Origin: Pseudomonas sp. 5P_3.1_Bac2
GTDB taxonomy: Bacteria > Pseudomonadota > Gammaproteobacteria > Pseudomonadales > Pseudomonadaceae
Direction: 5' to 3'
Assembly: GCF_025465995.1 (NCBI RefSeq)
Contig: NZ_JANLNY010000013.1
Span: 1-50,732 of the forward strand
DNA: 50,732 nucleotides
Shown: one piece after another, positions 21,452 through 28,683 of the stretch
Position numbering within the stretch: position 1 is the stretch's first letter
Layout: every line of letters begins with the position of its first letter
Translations under genes and position numbers: made by a program
Notes under the pieces: model-generated
Database searches by the model: none
What the model was told of the DNA's origin: nothing
Seen by the model: only the letters and a program-made list of their open reading frames with translations

Positions 21452-22519
21452 TTACAGCTGTGATTTGGCAATAACTTGCAAGCACATCTGCTCCAGCAGT
21501 TTGTTCATATGAATAAACTGGGCGAAGCGTTTGTCTTGGGTTTGCCCGTGGTAATAGCGGTAGTAGATCTGCTGCACGATGCCGGCCAGACGGAACAGGC
21601 CGTAGGTGTAGTAGAAGTCGATGCTGGCGATCTGGATGCCGGCGCGCTCGGCGTAGTAGTCGACGAACTCTTGGCGGGTCAGCATGCCCGCTGCATTGCT
21701 CGGCTGGCGGCGCATCATCTGCACAGGTGCCGGGTCGCTGGCCTCGATCCAATAGGCGAGGGTGTTGCCCAAGTCCATCAGCGGGTCGCCAATAGTGGTC
21801 AGCTCCCAGTCCAGCACGCCGATGATTTGGCTCGGATCTTTGGGGTCGAGGATCACGTTATCGAAGCGGTAGTCGTTGTGCACGATGGCGGACTTCGGAT
21901 GATCCGCGGGCATCTTGTCTTTGAGCCAGGCTTTGACCGGCTCCCACAGCGGTGCGTCGGGAGTCAGGGCTTTTTCGTAGCGATCGATCCAACCACCGAT
22001 CTGGCGCTGCACATAGCCTTCCGGCTTGCCTAAGTCACCGAGGCCACAGGCCTGATAATCGACGTTATGCAGCTCCACCAGCTTGTCGATAAAACTCTGG
22101 CACAGGGCGCGGGTTTGCGCCGGGCTGAAGTTCAACTCAGTCGGCATGTCCGAGCGCAGGATGATGCCGTTAACCCGCTGCATGACATAAAACTCAGCGC
22201 CAATGACCGACTCATCCGTGCAGTGCACATAGGCTTTGGGGCAATAAGGGAAACCAGCATTGAGCTGGTTCAGAATACGGTACTCACGGCCCATGTCGTG
22301 GGCGGATTTAGCCCGGTGGCCAAAGGGTGGCCGGCGCAACACGAACTCTTGCTCGGGGTATTCCAGCAGGTAAGTCAGGTTCGACGCACCGCCTGGGAAC
22401 TGGCTGATCTTAGGCGTACCGCTGAGCGTGCTGATATGGGCTTTGAGGTACGGATCGATCACCGCAACGTCGAGTTCTTCACCTGCACGAATGCTGGTGG
22501 ACTGGTCAGTAAGCGCCAT
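21452..22519 (-). CDS. APH/ACAD10-type phosphotransferase family protein
   Basis: A 355-residue protein of the aminoglycoside phosphotransferase-like kinase fold, in the subgroup related to the N-terminal kinase of human ACAD10/11. Motifs are the ATP-binding FVLRRPPFGHRAKSAHDM, the catalytic loop IVHNDYRFDNVILD (Asp in HND) and the metal-binding VLDWELTTIGDPLMDLG. In ACAD11 this domain phosphorylates 4-hydroxyacyl-CoA, so a role in hydroxy-fatty acid breakdown is plausible. I chose ATG 22519, which has agggat upstream and fits the family; a frame to 22591 adds 24 unlikely residues. It is followed by the SDR gene, probably in one transcript. Confidence 0.88.
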   Translation of the reverse strand: MALTDQSTSIRAGEELDVAVIDPYLKAHISTLSGTPKISQFPGGASNLTYLLEYPEQEFVLRRPPFGHRAKSAHDMGREYRILNQLNAGFPYCPKAYVHCTDESVIGAEFYVMQRVNGIILRSDMPTELNFSPAQTRALCQSFIDKLVELHNVDYQACGLGDLGKPEGYVQRQIGGWIDRYEKALTPDAPLWEPVKAWLKDKMPADHPKSAIVHNDYRFDNVILDPKDPSQIIGVLDWELTTIGDPLMDLGNTLAYWIEASDPAPVQMMRRQPSNAAGMLTRQEFVDYYAERAGIQIASIDFYYTYGLFRLAGIVQQIYYRYYHGQTQDKRFAQFIHMNKLLEQMCLQVIAKSQL

Positions 22520-22626
22520 AGTTATCCCTTCTATTGAGGTTAGGTGGCGAAGATAAATGTCTAATCTAATGTGCTGTCCGGGCCTCAACAACCGCTCTGG
22601 GCCTTTATCGATTAGCGTGTTGGCGC

Positions 22627-22647
22627 TTAATCAAACTGCCTGATTAA
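22627..22647. promoter_or_regulatory. Operator-like palindrome upstream of the phosphotransferase-SDR operon
   Basis: Perfect arms ttaatca (22627-22633) and tgattaa (22641-22647) are separated by 7 bases, about 110 bases before the ATG at 22519. The position suits a repressor site, but no cognate regulator is encoded next to it. Confidence 0.4.
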
Positions 22648-22676
22648 ACCGCCTGGCACTTCTGCGCAGACGAAAA

Positions 22677-22703
22677 AAAACCGGAGCCAGGGACTCCGGT
22701 TTT
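22677..22703 (-). terminator. Rho-independent terminator of the SCP2 gene
   Basis: Stem ccggag (22681-22686) with ctccgg (22694-22699), 7-nt loop, extended by A/T pairs. On the minus strand it is followed by eight T. It lies just past the SCP2 gene stop. Confidence 0.88.
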
Positions 22704-22725
22704 ACGACTCACGCTCAGCGCAAGC

Positions 22726-23037
22726 TTAAACTGGGAACAGTTCGCCCAGTTTCATTGCCAGCATCATGTCGCCTTCGGCGCGCAGTTTGCCAGCCATGAA
22801 CGCTTGCATACCGTCGGTCTCACCGCTGGTGATGCCTTTGAGGGTTTCGCTGTCCAGGATCAGGGTCACGTTGGCGTTTGGGTTGTCGCCTTGCTCAACG
22901 GTGCAGGTGCCGTCTTTAACGATCAGGGCGTAGTTTTCAGCATCTTCGATGTTGAATTGGAAGACCAGATCCAGGCCGGCAGCAGCGCTGGCGTTGAACT
23001 TGGAGTGCATAGTTTGGACGATGTCTGCAACGCTCAT
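22726..23037 (-). CDS. SCP2 sterol-binding domain protein
   Basis: A small cytoplasmic protein of 103 residues consisting of a single SCP-2 domain, which binds hydrophobic ligands such as fatty acyl chains. Typical segments are LDLVFQFNIEDAENYALIVKDG, NANVTLILDSETLKGITSGE and the C-terminal MAGKLRAEGDMMLAMKLGELF. ATG 23037 has an aaggaaacc ribosome site. It stands with its own terminator among acyl-CoA-related genes; in P. aeruginosa the PA1829-PA1831 genes have the same order. Confidence 0.92.
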   Translation of the reverse strand: MSVADIVQTMHSKFNASAAAGLDLVFQFNIEDAENYALIVKDGTCTVEQGDNPNANVTLILDSETLKGITSGETDGMQAFMAGKLRAEGDMMLAMKLGELFPV

Positions 23038-23093
23038 GATGGTTTCCTTTTTCTTGGGTTGTACTAGCGCGGGTAAGGCGCAGTGGGCCGGAC

Positions 23094-23804
23094 TTATCGG
23101 TAAGTGATGAGCTCCGGCGCCTTCAGCAGCTGCAGATGCGTATGGCTGTTGAAGGAAGCTAGGCTCACTTGCTGACCGCGAAACTTTAGGCAGCTTAGTG
23201 AGGTATTGACGATTTGCCAGTTCAGCTCAAAAGCCTGAGCTGGCGCGATACCGGTAATCAGGTGGAGCAGGGCGGTGATGGTGCCGCCGGAAGTAAATAC
23301 GGCAATGTGCTGCTTGTCATGGGCTTGCTCCAGCAAGCGCCCGAGGCCGCCTTGTACTTGGCTGACGAACTCGCTCCAGCTTTGCAGGCCCGCTTTGGGG
23401 TGTTCACCGGACAACCAGCGCGTCATCACCTTGGCAAAAATCCGTTGAAACTCAGCGCGGTTTTGCTTGGCGTTGCGCAGTATTTCTAGCGCCTGGGGCT
23501 CCTCGCCGAGCATGTCGGGCAGCAGGGCGCGAATCACTGCGTCAGCATCAAACTCGTTAAACGCAGAGTCCAGTTCGTGTGTGGGTACTGGTAGTTGGGC
23601 CGCCTGCAATTGCTCGAGGGCACAGCTGGCAGTGTGCTGCTGTCGGCGCAGGTCGCCGCTGATGCTGCGATCCAGGCGGGCCCCCAATTGCGCTAGATGC
23701 GCACCTAATACTTCAGCCTGACGAATACCGATGGGCGAGAGCACATCGTAGTTGTCGGCGCCGAAGGAGGCTTGGCCATGTCGAATCAGGTAAATGCTGC
23801 CCAC
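23094..23804 (-). CDS. Histidine phosphatase (phosphoglycerate mutase-like) family protein
   Basis: A 236-residue phosphatase of the branch-1 histidine phosphatase superfamily. The catalytic motif is LIRHGQASFG near the N-terminus (phospho-accepting His in RHG); the second histidine region is VFTSGGTITALLH, where the usual GHG is replaced by SGG followed by threonine. A true metabolic mutase role is therefore unlikely. The start is GTG at 23804. It lies 56 bases upstream of the SCP2 gene on the same strand and could share its transcript. The substrate is unknown. Confidence 0.85.
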   Translation of the reverse strand: MGSIYLIRHGQASFGADNYDVLSPIGIRQAEVLGAHLAQLGARLDRSISGDLRRQQHTASCALEQLQAAQLPVPTHELDSAFNEFDADAVIRALLPDMLGEEPQALEILRNAKQNRAEFQRIFAKVMTRWLSGEHPKAGLQSWSEFVSQVQGGLGRLLEQAHDKQHIAVFTSGGTITALLHLITGIAPAQAFELNWQIVNTSLSCLKFRGQQVSLASFNSHTHLQLLKAPELITYR

Positions 23805-23994
23805 GTCGGCTGGATTCCGCTGCGGTAAAAGTCAGGCGAGGTTATGGCTAAGCACCGGGCCTGTCAACGAAAAAACATACGCTTGTTTGAATTTGCGCCG
23901 AGCGTACTGTCGCACAATGTCCTGCCCCCCTCGCTGGCCGCTTATCTTAGGCCTAGGTATGCTGGGGCACATTTATCCGCACAAGGTGACAGGC

Positions 23995-25014
23995 GTGGAG
24001 TTTTTTGCAGAGTACTTGGGCTTTTTAGCCAAGACGGCCACCGTGGTGGTGGCGATTGTGGTGGTGCTGTTGACCCTTGCTGTGCTGCGCAGCAAAGGCC
24101 GGCAAAGCGGCGGGCAGTTGCAGGTGAGCAAGCTCAATGAGTTCTTCAAGCAGTTGCAGGAGCGGGTCGAGCACGCCGTGCTGGATAAGGATCAGCTCAA
24201 GGCCGCCAGCAAAGCTGCGGCTAAGGCTGCCAAGGCGCAGAAAAAATCCGGGGTGGTTAAACCCAAGGTCTATGTGCTGGATTTTGCCGGCGATATCAAA
24301 GCTTCGGCAGCCGACAGCTTGCGTCACGAAATCACTGCTTTACTGAGTACGGCAACGCCCGCTGATGAGGTGGTGCTGCGTTTGGAAAGTGGTGGCGGCA
24401 TGGTCCACAGTTACGGCCTGGCCTCGTCGCAATTGGCGCGTATCCGCCAAGCGGGCATTCCGTTGACGGTGTGCATCGATAAAGTCGCGGCCAGCGGCGG
24501 TTACATGATGGCCTGTATCGGTCAGAAGATTATCTCGGCGCCGTTTGCCATCCTGGGCTCCATCGGCGTGGTGGCGCAGTTGCCGAACGTCCATCGCCTG
24601 CTGAAGAAGCACGATATCGATTACGAAGTGCTCACCGCCGGCGAATACAAACGCACTCTGACCGTGTTTGGCGAGAACACCGATAAGGGCCGGGAGAAGT
24701 TCCAGGACGATCTGGAAACCACCCACGAGCTGTTTAAAAGCTTTGTGGGCCAGTACCGCCCGCAGTTGGACATGCAAGAAATTGCCACTGGCGAAGTGTG
24801 GCTGGGCATCGCGGCTCTGGAGAAAAAACTGGTCGATGAACTCAAGACCAGCGACGAATACCTGGCTGAGCGGGCCAAGCACGCTGAGCTGTTTCATCTG
24901 CACTATGCGCAAAAGAAAAGCCTGCCTGAGCGTGTGGGCTTGGCCGGCAGTCTGGCACTGGATCGTTTGCTGCTGAACTGGCTCAGCCGCCTGCAACAAG
25001 CACGCTTTTGGTAA
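23995..25014 (+). CDS. sohB: Inner-membrane protease SohB (signal peptide peptidase family, S49)
   Basis: SohB is an inner-membrane serine protease of family S49. From GTG 23995 the product is 339 residues: one N-terminal membrane segment (about 10-31), an Ala/Lys-rich helical linker (50-85), then the protease domain. The serine/lysine dyad is Ser167 (AASGGYMMA) and Lys219 (GEYKRTLT). The start is chosen because the N-terminus VEFFAEYLGFLAKT fits the family and aaggtg lies upstream. A longer frame to 23794 would run into the divergent phosphatase gene and adds a segment unlike the family; ATG 23959 is another option. The 190-base divergent gap should hold both promoters. Confidence 0.9.
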   Translation: MEFFAEYLGFLAKTATVVVAIVVVLLTLAVLRSKGRQSGGQLQVSKLNEFFKQLQERVEHAVLDKDQLKAASKAAAKAAKAQKKSGVVKPKVYVLDFAGDIKASAADSLRHEITALLSTATPADEVVLRLESGGGMVHSYGLASSQLARIRQAGIPLTVCIDKVAASGGYMMACIGQKIISAPFAILGSIGVVAQLPNVHRLLKKHDIDYEVLTAGEYKRTLTVFGENTDKGREKFQDDLETTHELFKSFVGQYRPQLDMQEIATGEVWLGIAALEKKLVDELKTSDEYLAERAKHAELFHLHYAQKKSLPERVGLAGSLALDRLLLNWLSRLQQARFW

Positions 25015-25038
25015 GCCTGGGATCGCAAGGGGACGCAC

Positions 25039-26028
25039 ATGAGTCAATTTACTGCACTGCAAGTGAGCGAAAGCGCCTCGGGCGCCTTCCTGCATAACAT
25101 CGTCACGCGTGATGTAGCGGCCTTGCCTGAAGGCGAGCTGCTGATCCGCGTGCGCTATTCCTCGCTCAACTACAAAGATGCCCTTTCGGCCTGCGGCAAT
25201 CGCGGCATCACCCGCGAGTATCCGCACACCCCAGGCATCGATGCGGCCGGTGTGGTGGAGAGCTCCAGCGTCAGCGAGTTTGCCGTCGGCGATGAGGTGA
25301 TCGTCACCGGCTATGACCTAGGGATGAACACTGCGGGCGGCTTTGGCCAATATATTCGTGTGCCCGCCAGCTGGGCGCTGAAGCGTCCACAAGGGTTAAG
25401 CCTGCGTGAGGCCATGGTGCTGGGGACAGCTGGCTTAACTGCCGCACTGTGCGTGGAGAAACTGGAACAGACCGGACTCACTCCAGAGGCGGGTCCCGTG
25501 CTGGTCACCGGCGCGACCGGTGGCGTCGGCAGTGTGGCGGTGGCGCTGCTGAGCCGCTTGGGCTATCAGGTGGCTGCGGCCACGGGCAAAGCGCAGCAGG
25601 CTGACTTCCTCAAAACCCTAGGTGCGCAGCAGGTGATCAGCCGTGAGGAGCTACAGGCGGGTACTTCACGTCCGCTGCTCAAAGAACAGTGGGCCGGGGC
25701 GGTGGACTGCGTGGGCGGCGATATTCTGTTTAACGTGGTCAAGTCGCTCGGCTACGGGGCTAGCGTGGCCTGCTGCGGCCTGACGGCTGGGGTGGAATTT
25801 AAGGCTTCGGTGCTGCCGTTTATTCTGCGGGGCGTGAACTTGCTGGGCGTCGACTCGGTGGAGTTGCCGCTGGTGGTTAAAGCCTCCATGTGGGACAAGC
25901 TGTCGCTGCAGTGGAAGCTGGATCTTGAACCCCTGGTTACTGAAATCAGCCTGGCGCAATTGCCTGAGGCCATTCAGCACATCTTAGCGGGGCAGCAAGT
26001 TGGTCGAGTGTTGGTGACGCTCGACTAA
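25039..26028 (+). CDS. acuI: Acryloyl-CoA reductase/quinone oxidoreductase (AcuI/YhdH family)
   Basis: A zinc-free medium-chain dehydrogenase of 329 residues, YhdH/AcuI subfamily. AcuI reduces acryloyl-CoA to propionyl-CoA with NADPH and protects against acrylate. Features: GroES-like N-terminus (SLNYKDALSACGNRGITREYPHTPGIDAAG), nucleotide loop VTGATGGVGSVAV (about 155-167), and the YhdH signature VDCVGGDILFNVVKS. No structural zinc cysteines are present. An aaggggacgcac site precedes ATG 25039. It is 24 bases after sohB and ends at a strong terminator, so the two form one unit. Confidence 0.87.
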   Translation: MSQFTALQVSESASGAFLHNIVTRDVAALPEGELLIRVRYSSLNYKDALSACGNRGITREYPHTPGIDAAGVVESSSVSEFAVGDEVIVTGYDLGMNTAGGFGQYIRVPASWALKRPQGLSLREAMVLGTAGLTAALCVEKLEQTGLTPEAGPVLVTGATGGVGSVAVALLSRLGYQVAAATGKAQQADFLKTLGAQQVISREELQAGTSRPLLKEQWAGAVDCVGGDILFNVVKSLGYGASVACCGLTAGVEFKASVLPFILRGVNLLGVDSVELPLVVKASMWDKLSLQWKLDLEPLVTEISLAQLPEAIQHILAGQQVGRVLVTLD

Positions 26029-26031
26029 TCC

Positions 26032-26092
26032 ATCGCACTTAGCAAAACGCCCTGGCCGATCAGCTCTGCCAGGGCGTTTTGCTAAGTGCGAT
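26032..26092. terminator. Bidirectional terminator between acuI and plsC
   Basis: A perfect inverted repeat of 25 bp per arm (26032-26056 with 26068-26092) around an 11-nt loop. It contains the core gccctggc/gccagggc with A and T runs on its outer sides. It sits between two convergent genes and would stop transcripts from both. Confidence 0.9.
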
Positions 26093-26095
26093 TAG

Positions 26096-26815
26096 CTACT
26101 GCGTCACCTGTCGATCCATTTCATCGATGCACGCTTGCATCTGTTCGCGGCAGTCTTTCATCAATTGCGGGATGTCTTGATGGTTCAGCCCGGCAGTGGG
26201 GATCGGCGCCAGTGAGCGCATGCGGATTTCACTGCCACGCCAGCGATTGACATCGATATGCCGTGGGTAGCTGCTGACGCACACCGGCAGGATTGGCACT
26301 CCGGCAGCTAAGGCCATCTGGAAGGCGCCTTTCTTAAACGGCAGCAAACCTTTGCCGTGGTTGCGCGTGCCCTCCGGGAAAATCCAAATCGAGGTGTCGC
26401 GATTCTTCAGCGCATCGGTGGTGGCATGCAGTGCTTTGCGCGAGCGCATGGGGTTGCTGCGATCAAGCAACATATTGCCCGCGAGCCAATATTGCTGGCC
26501 GAAAAACGGCACCCACTTCAGGCTCTTTTTACCCACGCTGACGGTGCGCGGCGGCACGATGCGTCCCAGCACATAGAGGTCATAGTTGGATTGGTGGTTG
26601 CAGATGATGATGCACGAGCGCTGGTGGTGGGTCAGCGAATCGATGTTGGTATTCAGGCGCCAGCGCAATATCCATAGAGTGGGGATGCTATAGAGGCGGG
26701 CGCACAAGCGGCTGTTATCTGGATTAAATGGGCGACACAGACAAATCACTAAGCCCACGATGCCGGCGAACACAAAGTTCACCCCAATGGCCAGCATGCG
26801 TAAAAGAAATAGCAT
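26096..26815 (-). CDS. plsC: 1-acyl-sn-glycerol-3-phosphate acyltransferase
   Basis: PlsC acylates lysophosphatidic acid to phosphatidic acid at the inner membrane. The 239-residue product has an N-terminal membrane segment (MLFLLRMLAIGVNFVFAGIV) and the acyltransferase motifs: I NHQSNYD (the HX4D catalytic motif), II near SVGKKSLKWVPFFGQQYW, III FPEGTRNHGKGLLPFKKGAF, IV VPILPV. ATG 26815 is preferred because aaggg lies 8 bases before it and the N-terminus matches the family; ATG 26821 would add two residues. Pseudomonads often carry several PlsC paralogues, so this may not be the only one. Confidence 0.9.
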   Translation of the reverse strand: MLFLLRMLAIGVNFVFAGIVGLVICLCRPFNPDNSRLCARLYSIPTLWILRWRLNTNIDSLTHHQRSCIIICNHQSNYDLYVLGRIVPPRTVSVGKKSLKWVPFFGQQYWLAGNMLLDRSNPMRSRKALHATTDALKNRDTSIWIFPEGTRNHGKGLLPFKKGAFQMALAAGVPILPVCVSSYPRHIDVNRWRGSEIRMRSLAPIPTAGLNHQDIPQLMKDCREQMQACIDEMDRQVTQ

Positions 26816-26880
26816 CGGCATTGCCCTTGAATACAAAGCGCCAAAGTTTAAGCAAGCATTCCCCTTAGGGCAAATGATCT

Positions 26881-26894
26881 AGACTGCTTAGTCA
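26881..26894. promoter_or_regulatory. Palindromic operator-like site upstream of plsC
   Basis: The sequence agactgcttagtca, 65 bases before the plsC start, matches 12 of 14 positions of the palindrome tgactgattagtca found upstream of the neighbouring crotonase gene at 27730-27743. A shared repressor site is possible. Confidence 0.4.
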
Positions 26895-26913
26895 GCTCTT
26901 CTCTGGCACAAAC

Positions 26914-26949
26914 AAAAACGCCGCCACAACTTAGCATTGGGGCGGCGTT
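26914..26949 (-). terminator. Rho-independent terminator of the second crotonase gene
   Basis: Stem aacgccgcc (26917-26925) with ggcggcgtt (26941-26949) and a 15-nt loop. On the minus strand it continues into TTTTTGTTT. It lies 20 bases beyond the crotonase stop. Confidence 0.85.
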
Positions 26950-26969
26950 ATCGATTGCGTGGGGCGAGC

Positions 26970-27659
26970 TTACAGCGCGTGCTGTTTATCCAGCTCAACA
27001 GCCTCGGCTAATTCATCCAGCAACGCTTTGCGCACTTTGAGCTTGGTGTTTTTGTGCGCACTCATATTGATCTTCTTCATCTGCTGGGCCACGGCTAAGG
27101 CCGTAGCTTGCAGTTCTTCTGGGGCGACCAGTTTGTCGAGGAAGCCCGCTTGCAGCGCACCTTGCGGATCAAACATCTCGCCATTGATCACTGAGCGCTG
27201 GAACACCGCTTTGCCCAAACGATCCTTAGCCAGAGCAATGCCGGCGTGGTGCATGGTCATGCCGATCAGCACTTCGTTAAGGCCGATGCTGAAAGGGCCT
27301 TCAACGCCAATGCGGTAATCCGCCGACAGCAGCAGGAAGGCACCTTTGGCCACCGCATGACCCGGGCAGGCGACGATCACGGGATAGGGGTGAGCCAGCA
27401 GACGGCGCGCTAAAGTTGAGCCCGAGGCCACTAAGTTGATCGCATTCAGCGGGCTGGAGGTCATCACCTTAAGGTCGTAGCCACCCGAGAGAATTCCCGG
27501 TTGGCCGGTGATGATGACGATGGCTTTGTCCTGCTCGGCACGGTCTAGGGCCGCGTTAAAGGCGCTGACCACATCCGGTGAAATGGCGTTTACCTTGCCG
27601 TTGGCCAAGGTCAGGGTGGCAATGCCATCGTCCAATTGGTAGCTGATCAGATCGCTCAT
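26970..27659 (-). CDS. Crotonase/enoyl-CoA hydratase family protein
   Basis: A short crotonase-superfamily protein of 229 residues. The oxyanion-hole regions are GILSGGYDLKVM and CPGHAVAKGAFLLLSADYRIG. The two catalytic glutamates of true enoyl-CoA hydratases are not clearly conserved: the second half reads GLNEVLIGMTMHHAGIALAKDR, which keeps one Glu. Activity could therefore be hydratase, isomerase or thioesterase-like. The start at 27659 has aaggaac upstream; the frame continues to 27701 but without a ribosome site. It is a single-gene unit with its own terminator and an upstream palindrome. Confidence 0.87.
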   Translation of the reverse strand: MSDLISYQLDDGIATLTLANGKVNAISPDVVSAFNAALDRAEQDKAIVIITGQPGILSGGYDLKVMTSSPLNAINLVASGSTLARRLLAHPYPVIVACPGHAVAKGAFLLLSADYRIGVEGPFSIGLNEVLIGMTMHHAGIALAKDRLGKAVFQRSVINGEMFDPQGALQAGFLDKLVAPEELQATALAVAQQMKKINMSAHKNTKLKVRKALLDELAEAVELDKQHAL

Positions 27660-27728
27660 TATTAGGTTCCTTGTACAGAGGTGGGGGCAGACGTTACGCA
27701 TCCCGGCCCATCAGGTAAAGCGCCGCGA

Positions 27729-27744
27729 CTGACTGATTAGTCAG
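27729..27744. promoter_or_regulatory. Perfect palindrome upstream of the crotonase gene
   Basis: ctgact-gatt-agtcag, 6-bp arms with a 4-base centre, lies 70 bases before the crotonase start at 27659. The compact shape suits a TetR-type repressor. A near copy lies upstream of plsC. Confidence 0.5.
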
Positions 27745-28036
27745 CGTGCAGTCGCTGCTTTCAGTGAGCGCTGGGATGTTTAAGTGCGTTGCCTGCGCTA
27801 AGCAGTCGCCTACTGACTGGGTTGGTTTGGCCGTGCTAGACCGACGCCTCACCATCGGCAGTCGGCCCAAGCAGTGATCCGCCTAGAGCCAATGGCTAGT
27901 CTAGCTAATGCTTTGCCTTAGGCTGAGGCGGCTGTCCAGTTAAAGGGGCGCGCGTGTTTACCTCGCAGGCGGCTGCGAGCCGCCCGGCGCAAACTGCACA
28001 ATTTTCATAAGCGCATGAATCTTTTGAAAAAAAAGT
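27745..28036. other. Gene-free stretch before tRNA-Ser
   Basis: No coding frame with family resemblance is seen here on either strand. The only structure noted is a perfect hairpin ggcggct-gcg-agccgcc (27968-27984) without a T run, and an A-rich run just before the tRNA promoter. Confidence 0.6.
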
Positions 28037-28065
28037 TTGTCATTCGGCAAGTGTTCGGATAGATT
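28037..28065 (+). promoter_or_regulatory. Sigma-70 promoter of tRNA-Ser
   Basis: TTGTCA (28037-28042) and TAGATT (28060-28065) are separated by exactly 17 bases, preceded by an A-run that could act as an UP element. Transcription would start near 28072, about 30 bases before the mature tRNA. Confidence 0.7.
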
Positions 28066-28101
28066 AGCGCACCTCGAAACGGCAAACGCCTAACGAGATC
28101 C

Positions 28102-28191
28102 GGTGAAGTGTCCGAGTGGTTGAAGGAGCACGCCTGGAAAGTGTGTATACGGGAAACCGTATCAAGAGTTCGAATCTCTTCTTCACCGCCA
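28102..28191 (+). tRNA. tRNA-Ser (anticodon GGA)
   Basis: A class II tRNA of 90 bases including an encoded CCA end. The acceptor stem is GGTGAAG with CTTCACC. The anticodon stem is CACGC/GTGTG around the loop CTGGAAA, anticodon GGA (reads UCC and UCU). The long variable arm TATACGG-GAAA-CCGTAT is typical of serine tRNAs, and the T arm is AAGAG-TTCGAAT-CTCTT. An integrase remnant starts 84 bases beyond its 3' end. Confidence 0.98.
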
Positions 28192-28205
28192 CTTTCAAAA
28201 ATCTT

Positions 28206-28245
28206 AAAGCCCTGAAAGCTAACAAGTTTTCAGGGCTTTTTGTTT
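28206..28245 (+). terminator. Rho-independent terminator of tRNA-Ser
   Basis: Stem aaagccctgaaa (28206-28217) with tttcagggcttt (28228-28239), 10-nt loop, followed by ttgtttt. It lies 15 bases after the tRNA. Confidence 0.92.
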
Positions 28246-28274
28246 TGCGCTTGTCGCCCGTGTCGAAAACGCCT

Positions 28275-28492
28275 TTAAGCTCCGCTGCTCAATAGCGGGT
28301 TTAACCGCAACGCCTCCTGTAAATAATCCGGTGTCATGTGCCCCCAGCGACTAGTCATGGCCAATAAGCCGTGGCCGAGGATTTTTGCAGGGGCAGGATA
28401 TTACCGCCGCGTATTGCCGCGTGACTGGCGAAAGTATGGCGCACTACTTGGCTGGCCTGGCGTTTGGATCGGTGGATCGAGGTTTCCCAACG
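28275..28492 (-). pseudogene. Degraded C-terminal fragment of a tyrosine integrase
   Basis: Reading the minus strand from 28492 to 28275 in two frames gives the end of a phage-type integrase. The first part contains VVRHTFASH (28427-28450), the box II Arg/His region, then GGNILPLQ. After a one-base loss in a homopolymer (T5 on the plus strand at 28382-28386) the reading continues as KILGHGLLAMTSRWGHMTP and a C-terminal ALRLNPLLSSGA before TAA at 28275-28277. In active relatives the motif is MTxRYxH; here the catalytic Tyr is Trp. A TGA precedes the fragment at 28493-28495 and the catalytic-domain start and N-terminal domain are missing. It lies tail-to-tail with tRNA-Ser(GGA), the usual position for an element integrated at a tRNA 3' end. 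Confidence 0.8.
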
Positions 28493-28522
28493 TCACGATT
28501 AAATCCATCCAGTTCATGACGG

Positions 28523-28675
28523 TAGGGTGGATGACGCTCTTCTCATCCACCGCTTCGCGGTACATAACAACGCCTGAAGAAATCCTGATTTAAGCGTCTA
28601 GTCTGAGCGCCAGGCTAGCCACGCAACTTGCGTCAGGTCTTCTGAGTGGTGGACAAGCTTCGCGTGTCCATCCTA
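28523..28675. repeat. Inverted pair of hairpin repeats (REP/MITE-like)
   Basis: Two related hairpins face each other. The left begins gtagg and has arms ggtggatga (28526-28534) and tcatccacc (28543-28551). The right has arms ggtggaca (28648-28655) and tgtccatc (28665-28672) and ends cctac. The right one is close to the reverse complement of the left. The pair brackets about 150 bases between the integrase fragment and the hxlR gene and contains no credible gene. This looks like a doublet of REP-type palindromes or a miniature mobile element. Confidence 0.6.
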
Positions 28676-28683
28676 CTGGCTGG

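Noticed and set aside
23794..23994. Extended N-terminus for SohB starting at ATG 23794
   Set aside because: It would overlap the divergent phosphatase gene, lacks a ribosome site, and adds a segment unlike the family; GTG 23995 fits better.
28102..28191. Search for a second copy of the tRNA-Ser 3' end as an attachment site
   Set aside because: I looked through the rest of the window for the tRNA 3' terminal sequence and found no second copy, so no bounded island is claimed.
28336..28593. Plus-strand 85-codon frame after tRNA-Ser
   Set aside because: It is antisense to the integrase remnant and runs into the hairpin repeat; no ribosome site and no family resemblance.
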